Notes: generated by a model not told the origin, from the sequence alone. 13,712 nt of DNA from JBBSHJ01 sp038253135 (GCA_038253135.1 JBBSHJ010000090.1:1-13712); one strand, 5' to 3'; positions 6,941 through 13,712 are shown, numbered from the stretch's first letter. Translations and numbers: made by a program.

Positions 6941-8088
6941 GCGTCACCGCTGCCCAGGGATTCCGGGCCGCCGGGATCGCCGCAGGCATCGCGCAGCCCG
7001 GAGTCCTCGACATCGCTCTAGTCGTCAACGACGGCCCCGAATTCTGCGCCGCCGGCGTCTTCACGGCCAACCGCGTCAAGGCGGCACCGGTGCTCTGGTC
7101 CCAGCAGGTCCTGCAGGCCGGCTCCCTGAAGGCCGTCGTCCTCAACTCCGGCGGCGCCAACGCCTGCACCGGACCGGCCGGCTTCGCCGACACGCACGCC
7201 ACGGCCGAGCACGTCGCCCTGGCGCTGTCGATCGGCGCGTCCGAGGTCGCCGTCTGCTCGACCGGACTGATCGGTGAACGGCTGCCGCTCGGCCGCGTCA
7301 CCGCCGGCGTCGAGAGGGCGGCGGCGAGCCTCGCCGACAGCGGTGACGAGGACGCGGCCCGGGCCATCATGACGACCGATACGGTCCCGAAGACCGCCGT
7401 CATACAAGGCGATGGCTGGACCATCGGCGCAATGGCCAAGGGTGCCGGCATGCTCGCGCCGGAGCTGGCCACCCTGCTGTGCGTGATTACCACCGACGTC
7501 GTCCTCCCCGCCGATTTCGCCGACCACGCCCTGCGCACCGCGACCGCGGCGACGCTTGACCGAATCGACAGCGACGGCTGCATGTCGACCAACGACACGG
7601 TGCTGCTGCTGTGCAGCGGCGCATCGGGGATCACGCCCTCGCCGCAGGACTTCACCGCACACCTCGACGACCTGTGCCACGACCTGTCGCTGCAACTGCT
7701 GGCCGACGCGGAGGGGGCGACCAAGCTGGTCGAGATCACCGTCACCGCCGCGGCCACCGTCATCGACGCGCTCGAGGTCGGCCGCGCGGTCGCGCGCAGC
7801 GCACTGCTCAAGTGCGCGCTCTACGGCCAGGATCCCAACTGGGGTCGGGTGTTGTCGGCGGTCGGTACGACGTCCGCGGCCTTCGAGCCGGACGAGATCG
7901 ATGTCGCGATCAACGGCGTCGACGTATGCGTCGGCGGTGCGGCCGGGCAGCCCCGGAGCAGCGTCGACCTCGCCGGCAGCGATGTCAGCATCGAGATCCA
8001 CCTGCACGCCGGCACCGAGCAGGCGACCGTATGGACGACCGACCTGACCGAGGCCTACGTGCACGAGAACTCGGCCTACTCGTCGTGA
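6937..8088 (+). CDS. argJ: Bifunctional glutamate N-acetyltransferase / ornithine acetyltransferase
   Basis: ArgJ moves the acetyl group from N-acetylornithine to glutamate. Bifunctional forms also use acetyl-CoA, closing the acetyl cycle; whether this one does cannot be read from sequence. The 383-residue precursor has the self-cleavage site in KGAGMLAPELATLL (168-181): cutting between A178 and T179 frees T179 as the nucleophile and gives alpha and beta chains. The oxyanion-hole segment CSTG (107-110), TTDT (146-149), CMSTNDT, and the C-terminal NSAYSS are all typical. Start GTG 6937 is preceded by GGGGAAGG with good spacing. Its stop overlaps the argB GTG by 4 nt (GTGA). With this enzyme no separate argA or argE is needed. 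Confidence 0.97.
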   Translation: MSVTAAQGFRAAGIAAGIAQPGVLDIALVVNDGPEFCAAGVFTANRVKAAPVLWSQQVLQAGSLKAVVLNSGGANACTGPAGFADTHATAEHVALALSIGASEVAVCSTGLIGERLPLGRVTAGVERAAASLADSGDEDAARAIMTTDTVPKTAVIQGDGWTIGAMAKGAGMLAPELATLLCVITTDVVLPADFADHALRTATAATLDRIDSDGCMSTNDTVLLLCSGASGITPSPQDFTAHLDDLCHDLSLQLLADAEGATKLVEITVTAAATVIDALEVGRAVARSALLKCALYGQDPNWGRVLSAVGTTSAAFEPDEIDVAINGVDVCVGGAAGQPRSSVDLAGSDVSIEIHLHAGTEQATVWTTDLTEAYVHENSAYSS

Positions 8089-9071
8089 GCCGCGATCTCG
8101 CCACCGCCCTCGGCAAGGCCAACACGCTCATCGACGCGCTGCCGTGGCTCGAGCGGTTCCACGGTGCGACGGTCGTCATCAAGTACGGCGGGAACGCCAT
8201 GTCGAATCACGAGTTGCAGCGCGCGTTCGCCGAAGACGTCGTCTTCCTCCGGTACGCCGGCCTGCGCCCCGTCGTCGTGCACGGCGGGGGTCCGCAGATC
8301 AGCGCGCATCTCGACCGGCTGGGTATCGAGGCGGAGTTCCGCGGTGGCCTGCGGGTGACGACCCCGGAAACCATGCAGGTGGTCCGGATGGTCTTGATGG
8401 GCCAGGTCAATCGCGACATCGTCGGGCTGATCAATGATCACGGCCCGTTCGCGGTCGGGCTCTCCGGCGAGGACGCCGGTCTCTTCACGGCCGAAAGGCG
8501 GGGCGCCCTCATCGGCGGGGAGGAGGTCGACATCGGCGCCGTCGGTGACGTCGTCGACGTCGACCCGGGCGCGGTCGCGAGCCTGCTCGGCGATCGGCGG
8601 ATCCCCGTCGTCGCCACGGTTTCCCGGGGCATCGACGGGCAGCTGTACAACGTCAACGCCGACACCGCCGCGGCTGCGCTGGCGGTCGCGCTCGGCGCCG
8701 ACAAGCTGGTCGCACTGACCGACGTACCAGGGCTCTACGAGGCCTGGGACCCCGACGCGGACGAGCACGGCGAGGTCATTTCCGCGATCGACGCCGACGC
8801 GTTGGAAAGACTCATCCCCGGACTGGAATCGGGCATGCGGCCCAAGATGGAGGCCTGCCTGCGCGCGGTCCGCGGGGGAGTGCCGCGGGCGCACGTGCTC
8901 GACGGCCGGGTGAGCCACGCGCTGTTGCTGGAGATTTTCACGGCCGAGGGAATCGGGACGATGGTGACCGATGGAGGTCGCGCAGAGAGACGCCCGCGTC
9001 GACTCACGAGGGAGCGAGCGCCCGAGCGAGGAACAAGCCAGGCGCGCGGCGACCGAGGAGGCCGCGGATGA
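8085..9071 (+). CDS. argB: Acetylglutamate kinase with repeat-derived C-terminal tail
   Basis: ArgB phosphorylates N-acetylglutamate and is usually the arginine-feedback step. The amino-acid-kinase fold is clear: VIKYGGNAM (31-39), VVHGGGPQI (64-72), NVNADTAAAALA (189-200), LTDVPGLY (211-218) and GMRPKMEACLRAV (250-262). The start GTG lies in a GTGA overlap with argJ. Homologues are about 295-300 residues and end near GIGTMV. Here the frame continues from residue 297 to 328 through a purine-rich tandem repeat, giving a strongly basic tail of Arg, Gly and Glu. That tail is not part of the kinase fold and may have been added when the repeat arrived and removed the natural stop. The stop TGA lies in an ATGA (9068-9071). 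The core assignment is certain; whether the tail affects activity or allostery is unknown. Confidence 0.96.
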   Translation: MSRDLATALGKANTLIDALPWLERFHGATVVIKYGGNAMSNHELQRAFAEDVVFLRYAGLRPVVVHGGGPQISAHLDRLGIEAEFRGGLRVTTPETMQVVRMVLMGQVNRDIVGLINDHGPFAVGLSGEDAGLFTAERRGALIGGEEVDIGAVGDVVDVDPGAVASLLGDRRIPVVATVSRGIDGQLYNVNADTAAAALAVALGADKLVALTDVPGLYEAWDPDADEHGEVISAIDADALERLIPGLESGMRPKMEACLRAVRGGVPRAHVLDGRVSHALLLEIFTAEGIGTMVTDGGRAERRPRRLTRERAPERGTSQARGDRGGRG

Positions 9072-9159
9072 CATTGCGTCGACTCACGAGGGAGCGAGCG
9101 CCCGAGCGAGGAACAAGCCAGGCGCGCGGCGACCGAGGAGGCCGCGGATGACATTGCGT
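8973..9159 (+). repeat. 80-bp tandem repeat at the argB/argD junction
   Basis: An 84-nt stretch at 8996-9079 recurs without mismatch at 9076-9159, a tandem duplication with an 80-nt period. The unit contains GAGGAGG and ATGACATTGCGT, the argD ribosome-binding site and first codons, so the argD start signal exists twice (9068 and 9148). Just upstream, 8973-8995 (GGAGGTCGCGC... then GCGTCGA) matches the 3' end of the 82-bp unit found at argG/argH. The whole stretch is therefore a relative of that family, roughly 70% identical by eye to the other unit. The plus strand is purine-rich and lacks strong hairpins. Perfect identity between copies means recent duplication, or an assembly artefact. Confidence 0.9.
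9068..9151 (+). other. 27-codon mini-ORF bridging argB and argD
   Basis: The first repeat copy carries GAGGAGG and an ATG at 9068, in ATGA overlap with the argB stop. The frame stays open through the second copy and stops at TGA 9149-9151, in ATGA overlap with the argD start. Its product (MTLRRLTRERAPERGTSQ..., 27 residues) repeats the last 24 residues of the ArgB tail, because both read the same repeat in the same phase. More likely a coupling relay than a functional peptide. Confidence 0.35.
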
Positions 9160-10350
9160 GATCGATTTTCGGACGTGATGATGCCGACGTACGGCGCCCC
9201 TCCCGTGGCGCTCGTGCGCGGCCACGGTTGCCGGGTCACGGACGAGGACGGCCGGGACTATCTCGATCTCATCGGCGGGATCGCGGTTTCTGCCCTCGGG
9301 CACGGGCATCCAGCGCTGGTGCGGGCCGTCTCCGAGCAGGTCGCGACGCTCGCCCATACCAGCAATCTGTTCGTCAACGAGCCGTCGGTCCGCCTGGCCG
9401 AGAAGCTGCTGCACCTGCTGGCCGCCAGCGGCCCGGGACGGGTCTTCTTCACCAACTCCGGCACCGAGGCGACCGAGGCCGGGGTCAAGCTCGCGCTCAA
9501 GGCCGGCAACGGCAATCGGGTCCGCTTCGTCGCCGCCACCGGCGCCTTCCACGGCCGCAGTCTCGGCGCGCTGTCCCTGACCGCCAAGGCGGCCTACAGG
9601 GAGCCGTTCGGGCCGCCTGCGCTGGACGTCGTCCGAGTCCCGTACGACGATCCGCAGGCTCTCGCCTCCGCCGTCGACGAGACCACCGCGGCCGTCGTGA
9701 TCGAGCCGACGCAGGGCGAGGCGGGCGTCGTACCAGGCCCCGATGCACTGCTGGACACCGCCCGCCGCGCCTGCGACCGGTCCGGCGCGCTGCTGATCAT
9801 CGACGAGGTCCAGAGCGGGATCGGCCGCACGGGCGCGTGGTTCGCCCACCAGGGCGCGGGCGTGCGGCCGGACGTCCTGCTCCTGGCCAAGGGCCTCGGC
9901 GGCGGCCTGCCGATCGGCGCCTGCGTCGGCTTCGGCCGCTGGGGCATCACGCTGGGCAAGGGCGACCACGGCAGCACCTTCGCCGGCAACCCGGTGGCCG
10001 CGGCGGCGGCGCTCGCCGTGCTGGACACCATCGAGTCGGCCGGCCTGCTCGAGAACGCCCGAGCGGTCGGCGACCGGTTGGCCGCCGGCATCACCGGGCT
10101 CGGCGCCCCGATCATCGCCGGTACGACGGGCAGCGGCCTGTGGCGTGCCATCGTCCTGACCGAGCCGATCGCGCCGGACATCGAGGCCGCGGCGCGGGAC
10201 GCCGGATTCCTCCTCAACGCGGTCACTCCCGACCGGATCCGGCTGGCCCCACCGCTGATCCTCACCGCCGCCGAGGCCGACGAATTCCTCGCCGCGCTGC
10301 CCGGCATCCTGCAGGCAGCAACCTCCGAGGCCGTCGGGAGCCGACCGTGA
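9148..10350 (+). CDS. argD: Acetylornithine aminotransferase
   Basis: ArgD converts N-acetylglutamate semialdehyde to N-acetylornithine using glutamate and pyridoxal phosphate. This 400-residue class III aminotransferase has FFTNSGTEATEAG (100-112) for phosphate binding, AFHGRSLG (133-140), IEPTQGEAGV (185-194), D219 in LIIDEVQSGIGRTG for the cofactor ring nitrogen, and the Schiff-base lysine K248 in LLAKGLGGGLPIGA. The start ATG has GAGGAGG 6 nt upstream, both inside the second copy of the tandem repeat. The frame is open further upstream through the repeat, but that is not credible coding. The stop overlaps argF as GTGA. It could also serve in lysine synthesis as a succinyldiaminopimelate aminotransferase, as some ArgD proteins do. 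Confidence 0.97.
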   Translation: MTLRDRFSDVMMPTYGAPPVALVRGHGCRVTDEDGRDYLDLIGGIAVSALGHGHPALVRAVSEQVATLAHTSNLFVNEPSVRLAEKLLHLLAASGPGRVFFTNSGTEATEAGVKLALKAGNGNRVRFVAATGAFHGRSLGALSLTAKAAYREPFGPPALDVVRVPYDDPQALASAVDETTAAVVIEPTQGEAGVVPGPDALLDTARRACDRSGALLIIDEVQSGIGRTGAWFAHQGAGVRPDVLLLAKGLGGGLPIGACVGFGRWGITLGKGDHGSTFAGNPVAAAAALAVLDTIESAGLLENARAVGDRLAAGITGLGAPIIAGTTGSGLWRAIVLTEPIAPDIEAAARDAGFLLNAVTPDRIRLAPPLILTAAEADEFLAALPGILQAATSEAVGSRP

Positions 10351-11285
10351 CCGCATCCCACCCCCGGCACTTCCTGCGCGATGACGACCTGTCGCCGACC
10401 GAGCAGGCCGAGGTGCTCGACCTTGCCGCGCGGATGAAGGCCGAGCGGTTCGAGCACAAACCGCTGGCCGGTCCGCAGCCGGTCGCGGTGATCTTCGACA
10501 AGCCGTCGACCCGCACCCGCGTCTCCTTCGCCAACGGCATCGCCGAGCTCGGTGGTTACCCGCTGGTCATCGACGGGCAGACCAGCCAGCTCGGCCGGGG
10601 CGAACCGATCGAGGACACCACCCGGGTGCTCGACCGGCAGGTGGCCGCGATCATCTGGCGGACCTTCGGGCAGGACCGGATCGCGGCGATGGCTGCGGTC
10701 AGCCGGGTGCCGGTCGTCAACGCGCTCACCGACGAATTCCACCCCTGCCAGCTGCTCGCCGACCTGCAAACGATCCGTGAGCACAAGGGCACCCTCGAGG
10801 GCCTGGTCTTGACCTATCTCGGCGATGGTGCCAACAACATGGCTCATTCCTACCTGCTGGCCGGTGCCACGGCCGGCATGCACGTGCGGGTCGGGTCGCC
10901 CGAGGAGTACGCGCCGGATCCGGCGATCCTCGCCGCAGCCGACACGATCGCGGCCGGCACCGGCGGCACCATCGCGCACGTCACCGACCCCGCGGCCGCT
11001 GCCGACGGCGCCGACGTCCTCGCTACCGACACGTGGGTCTCGATGGGCCAGGAAGGGGAGTCGGCCGAGCGCGCGGCGCCGTTCACGCCGTACGCCGTCG
11101 ACGACGCGGCGCTCGCCCGCGCTGCCCCGGACGCGATCGTGCTGCATTGTCTGCCGGCCTACCGGGGCAAGGAGATCGCGGCGTCGGTCATCGACGGCCC
11201 GCAGAGCGCGGTGTGGGACGAGGCGGAGAATCGACTGCACGCGCAGAAAGCCTTGCTGGCCTGGCTGATCGAGCGGTCGCGATGA
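10347..11285 (+). CDS. argF: Ornithine carbamoyltransferase
   Basis: ArgF joins ornithine and carbamoyl phosphate to give citrulline. 312 residues, normal family length. The carbamoyl-phosphate loop is KPSTRTRVSF (52-61), followed by HPCQLLADL (132-140). The ornithine-side residues sit in DTWVSMGQE (228-236), the conserved SMG(Q)E motif, and the domain-closing HCLP (267-270) is present. Start GTG 10347 lies in a GTGA overlap with argD, with GGGAG 6 nt upstream. The stop overlaps the argR ATG (ATGA). This is an anabolic-operon position, so a biosynthetic rather than catabolic (arginine deiminase) enzyme. Confidence 0.97.
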   Translation: MTASHPRHFLRDDDLSPTEQAEVLDLAARMKAERFEHKPLAGPQPVAVIFDKPSTRTRVSFANGIAELGGYPLVIDGQTSQLGRGEPIEDTTRVLDRQVAAIIWRTFGQDRIAAMAAVSRVPVVNALTDEFHPCQLLADLQTIREHKGTLEGLVLTYLGDGANNMAHSYLLAGATAGMHVRVGSPEEYAPDPAILAAADTIAAGTGGTIAHVTDPAAAADGADVLATDTWVSMGQEGESAERAAPFTPYAVDDAALARAAPDAIVLHCLPAYRGKEIAASVIDGPQSAVWDEAENRLHAQKALLAWLIERSR

Positions 11286-11944
11286 GTCCGGACCGACCGT
11301 CCCACCCCGTCGAGAGCGCAGATCTGCCGCGATCGGGCCGGCGGCGCAGCGGCTCCCCCGCGGCTCCGCCGACGACGTCCTCCGCGGCTCCGCCGACGAC
11401 GTCCTCCGAGGCTCCGCCGACCAAGTCCGCGCGGCTCGCCCGGATCATCGAGCTGATCAACCAGGAGACCGTTCACTCCCAGGCCGAGCTGGCGCGGCGG
11501 CTCGCCGACGGCGGCCTGGCCGTCACGCAGGCCACGCTGTCCCGCGACCTGGACGAGCTCGGCGCGGTCAAGCTGCGCACCCCCGACGGCGGCCTGCCGG
11601 TCTACGTCGTCCCCGAGGACGGCTCGCCGCTGGCCAACCGGGCCGCCGACGACGAGCCGCCGCAGCGGCTCGCGCGGCTGCTCGGCGAGCTGCTGGTCAG
11701 CGCGGAACCGAGCGCCAACCTGGTCGTTATGCGCACGCCGCCCGGGGCGTCGAACTTCCTGGCCAGCGCGCTCGACCGCGCCGGCCTGCCGGAGGTGCTC
11801 GGCACCGTTGCCGGGGATGACACCATCCTGGTCATCAGCCGTGACCCGGACGGTGGCGACGTGCTCGCGCGCCGGTTCCTCGCCCTCTCCCGACCGCACC
11901 CGGACACCACCGCACCCAGAAACCAGGAGACGTACTCCCGTTGA
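11282..11944 (+). CDS. argR: Arginine repressor with repetitive N-terminal extension
   Basis: ArgR is the hexameric, arginine-responsive regulator that binds ARG boxes, here presumably the pair before argC. The winged-helix DNA-binding domain is at about 50-112, with the recognition helix in VTQATLSRDLDELGAVKLR (81-99). The C-terminal oligomerisation/arginine-binding domain follows from about 128, with GTVAGDDTILVI (174-185) carrying the conserved Asp pair. The protein has 220 residues against about 150-170 for most relatives. The difference is an N-terminal, Pro/Ser/Thr/Ala-rich segment of about 48 residues containing an octad repeat (AAPPTTSS). No alternative start codon is present between the repeat and the HTH domain, and ATG 11282 sits in an ATGA overlap with argF, so the extension looks genuine. 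The stop overlaps argG as TTGA. A short charged tail (HPDTTAPRNQETYSR) follows the last helix. Confidence 0.95.
   Translation: MSPDRPSHPVESADLPRSGRRRSGSPAAPPTTSSAAPPTTSSEAPPTKSARLARIIELINQETVHSQAELARRLADGGLAVTQATLSRDLDELGAVKLRTPDGGLPVYVVPEDGSPLANRAADDEPPQRLARLLGELLVSAEPSANLVVMRTPPGASNFLASALDRAGLPEVLGTVAGDDTILVISRDPDGGDVLARRFLALSRPHPDTTAPRNQETYSR
11360..11431 (+). repeat. 24-bp in-frame tandem repeat in argR
   Basis: GCGGCTCCGCCGACGACG plus TCCTCC occurs exactly twice (11360-11383 and 11384-11407), followed by a diverged third copy (11408-11431). Each unit encodes AAPPTTSS, and the third reads EAPPTKSA. Being in frame, copy-number change would lengthen or shorten the linker in front of the ArgR DNA-binding domain without breaking the gene. 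Confidence 0.88.
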
Positions 11945-13383
11945 GCAAGGTCCTGACTTCCCTCCCCGTCGGCAAGCGTGTCGGCATCGCGTTCTCCGGC
12001 GGCCTCGACACCTCGGTGGCGGTCGCGTGGATGCGCGCCAGAGGCGCGATCCCGTGCACCTACACGGCCGACATCGGGCAGTACGACGAGCCGGACATCG
12101 CCGGTGTGCCGGCCCGGGCGACGCAGTACGGCGCCGAGGTCGCGCGGGCGGTGGACTGCCGTCGCGAGCTGGTCGAGGAGGGGCTCGCAGCGCTGGCGTG
12201 CGGCGCCTTCCACATCCATTCGGCCGGCCGGGCCTACTTCAACACCACGCCGCTGGGGCGGGCCGTGTCCGGCACCATGCTGGTCCGCGCGATGCAGTCC
12301 GACGACGTGCACATCTGGGGCGACGGCTCGACCTTCAAGGGCAACGACATCGAGCGGTTCTACCGTTACGGACTGCTCGCCAATCCTTCGCTGCGGATCT
12401 ACAAGCCCTGGCTGGACGCCGACTTCGTCGGCGAGCTGGGCGGCCGCGCGGAGATGAGCAAGTGGCTGGCCGAGCGCGACCTGCCCTACCGCGACAGCCT
12501 GGAGAAGGCCTACTCGACCGACGCGAACATCTGGGGGGCCACGCACGAGGCGAAGACCCTTGAACACCTCAATACGTCGCTGGAGACCGTCGAGCCGATC
12601 ATGGGGGTGCGGTTCTGGGATCCGGCGGTCCCGATCGAGACGGAGGATGTCACGGTGCGGTTCTCCGCCGGCCGCCCGGTCGCGATAAACGGCGTTGAAC
12701 ACGACGATACCGTCGCGCTGGTCCGCGACGCGAACGCCATCGGTGGCCGGCACGGGCTGGGCATGTCCGACCAGATCGAGAACCGCATCATCGAGGCCAA
12801 GTCCCGCGGAATCTACGAGGCACCCGGGATGGCGCTGTTCTGGATCGCCTACGAGCGCCTGCTCAACGCCGTCCACAACGAGGACACGATCGCCAACTAC
12901 CACACCGAGGGGCGCCGGCTCGGCCGCCTGCTGTACGAGGGCCGCTGGCTCGACCCGCAGTCCCTGATGCTGCGCGAGTCCATTGCCCGCTGGGTGGCCT
13001 CGCTAGTCACCGGCGAGGTGACGCTGCGGCTGCGGCGCGGCGAGGACTACTCGGTGCTCGACACCCGCGGGCCCCACTTCTCCTACCACCCCGACAAGCT
13101 CTCGATGGAGCGGACCGAGAACGCCGCGTTCGGCCCGGTCGACCGGGTCGGACAGCTGACGATGCGCAACCTCGACATCTCCGACTCCCGCGCCAAGCTC
13201 GAGCAGTACGCCGCGGAGTCCCGCGGGCAGCTGAGCCGCACGTATCTGTTCAGGGAGCTGGAGGCGGCCGGTCTCGACACGGGTGGGGCGGATCAGATCG
13301 CCGCCAATGCCGGCAGCGACGGCCGGACCGAGACGGACGAGACCAGGCTCGACAGTGCCGCGATCGAGTCCGGCGTCGATTGA
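11941..13383 (+). CDS. argG: Argininosuccinate synthase, long (E. coli-like) type
   Basis: ArgG condenses citrulline and aspartate using ATP. 480 residues. The PP-loop nucleotide motif is AFSGGLDTS (17-25). CGAFHIHSAGRAYFNTTPLG, IWGDGSTFKGNDIERFYRYG and EKAYSTDANIWGATHEAK are hallmarks of the longer E. coli-like class rather than the roughly 400-residue class found in mycobacterial arg operons. GRHGLGMSDQIENRIIEAKS and the tail ending LDSAAIESGVD match long ArgG proteins of streptomycetes as I recall them. The start is TTG 11941 in a TTGA overlap with argR, with AGGAG about 11-12 nt upstream; a TTG start fits coupled translation. The last codons (GGC GTC GAT TGA) also form the first bases of the downstream 82-bp repeat. 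Confidence 0.97.
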   Translation: MSKVLTSLPVGKRVGIAFSGGLDTSVAVAWMRARGAIPCTYTADIGQYDEPDIAGVPARATQYGAEVARAVDCRRELVEEGLAALACGAFHIHSAGRAYFNTTPLGRAVSGTMLVRAMQSDDVHIWGDGSTFKGNDIERFYRYGLLANPSLRIYKPWLDADFVGELGGRAEMSKWLAERDLPYRDSLEKAYSTDANIWGATHEAKTLEHLNTSLETVEPIMGVRFWDPAVPIETEDVTVRFSAGRPVAINGVEHDDTVALVRDANAIGGRHGLGMSDQIENRIIEAKSRGIYEAPGMALFWIAYERLLNAVHNEDTIANYHTEGRRLGRLLYEGRWLDPQSLMLRESIARWVASLVTGEVTLRLRRGEDYSVLDTRGPHFSYHPDKLSMERTENAAFGPVDRVGQLTMRNLDISDSRAKLEQYAAESRGQLSRTYLFRELEAAGLDTGGADQIAANAGSDGRTETDETRLDSAAIESGVD

Positions 13384-13629
13384 CGATGGAGCGGAGGACC
13401 CGAGTGAGGGACGAGCGAGGCCCTGAGCGACTGAGGAGGTCGCGCCAAGACCCGGCGTCGATTGACGAGGGAGCGGAGGACCCGAGTGAGGGACGAGCGA
13501 GGCCCGGAGCGACTGAGGAGGTCGCGCCAAGACGCGGCGTCGATTGACGAGGGAGCGGAGGACCCGAGTGAGGGACGAGCGAGGCCCTGAGCGACTGAGG
13601 AGGTCGCGCCAAGACCCGGCGTCGACTGA
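13370..13629 (+). repeat. Three tandem 82-bp repeats between argG and argH
   Basis: Units begin at 13370, 13452 and 13534 (CCGGCGTCGATTGACGA...), with a 14-nt partial fourth (CCGGCGTCGACTGA) at 13616-13629. Copies 1 and 3 differ at a few positions, including T/G at 13387. Copy 2 has its own changes near 13507 and 13534. Each unit contains GCGGAGGACCCGAGTG (a Shine-Dalgarno sequence 5 nt before GTG) and GAGGAGG. The unit overlaps the end of argG on its left and the start of argH on its right. It aligns along its length with the 80-bp unit at argB/argD, sharing GCGTCGA, ACGAGGGAGCG, CCCGAG, CGAC.GAGGAGG and CGCG in the same order. Confidence 0.93.
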
Positions 13630-13712
13630 GCAGCGCCGCGGCGGCGAACCCGTCAGCCTCTGGGGTGGCCGGTTCGCCCAGGGGCCGTCGGCCGCGATGG
13701 CCGCGCTGTCGC
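13568..13712 (+). CDS. argH: Argininosuccinate lyase, 5' part only
   Basis: ArgH splits argininosuccinate into arginine and fumarate. Only 48 codons lie in the window. The family's N-terminal signature SLWGGRFAQGPSAAMAALS (from residue 30) is unmistakable. In this frame the last upstream stop is TGA 13514-13516. The only starts between it and the signature are TTG 13544 and GTG 13568, both inside the third repeat copy. GTG 13568 has GGAGGA 5 nt upstream and is preferred. ArgH proteins normally begin a few to about 15 residues before LWGGRF, so about 20 residues (RDERGPERLRRSRQDPAS) are repeat-derived. The gene continues beyond the window. Confidence 0.9.
   Translation, partial: MRDERGPERLRRSRQDPASTEQRRGGEPVSLWGGRFAQGPSAAMAALS

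Noticed and set aside
8971..9147. N-terminal extension of ArgD through the tandem repeat
   Set aside because: Homologous sequence begins at MTLRDRFSDVMMPTYG, and ATG 9148 has an ideal GAGGAGG site.
11602..12903. Minus-strand open frame opposite argR and argG
   Set aside because: Antisense to unmistakable ArgR and ArgG, with no recognisable domain.
13003..13612. Minus-strand frames over the argG/argH repeats (repeating MARPPQSLRASLVPHSGP)
   Set aside because: They simply translate the repeat backwards and run into antisense argG. They are useful only as evidence of repeat homology.
13370..13629. CRISPR array
   Set aside because: The 82-bp units are contiguous with no unique spacers, and no cas genes are present.

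Overview
The window is high-GC (strong G/C at third codon positions, frequent GTG/TTG starts, purine-rich Shine-Dalgarno sequences). It carries the gene order argC-J-B-D-F-R-G-H with argR inside the operon, an arrangement typical of Actinomycetes. The actinobacterial protein flavour and the TGCAT/ATGCA-type ARG boxes agree with this. I cannot fix the genus from sequence alone.

Left part (1-829): a decayed gene (about 47-701) of a small actinobacterial protein family of unknown function, broken by two frameshifts. It is followed by hairpins that probably terminate the leftward operon to its right. Middle part (830-5814): a compact divergent cluster. On the minus strand a phytanoyl-CoA-dioxygenase-like oxygenase is followed by an aldo/keto reductase. 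On the plus strand a 500-residue glycoside-hydrolase-like TIM-barrel protein, a second aldo/keto reductase and a metallo-beta-lactamase-fold hydrolase follow one another almost without gaps. The cluster looks catabolic or tailoring in nature. Its substrate cannot be read from the window, and there is no transporter or regulator in it.

Right part (5815-13712): the arginine operon. A sigma70-like promoter (TTGCAT, 17 nt, CATAAT) is covered by two ARG-box-like sites, and its expected start point falls on an argC ATG, suggesting a leaderless mRNA under ArgR control. ArgC, ArgJ, ArgB, ArgD and ArgF carry glutamate through the acetylated cycle to citrulline. ArgR is the repressor, ArgG makes argininosuccinate, and ArgH (cut by the window edge) releases arginine. 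Most junctions are 4-nt stop/start overlaps (GTGA, ATGA, TTGA), so translation looks coupled throughout.

The most unusual feature is a purine-rich repeat family of 80-82 bp. It occurs as tandem copies at two separate operon junctions, argB/argD and argG/argH. The two arrays are diverged relatives of each other. They extend the C-terminus of ArgB and the N-terminus of ArgH, carry Shine-Dalgarno, stop and start signals inside the unit, and their phase keeps overlapping stop/start pairs across the insertion.
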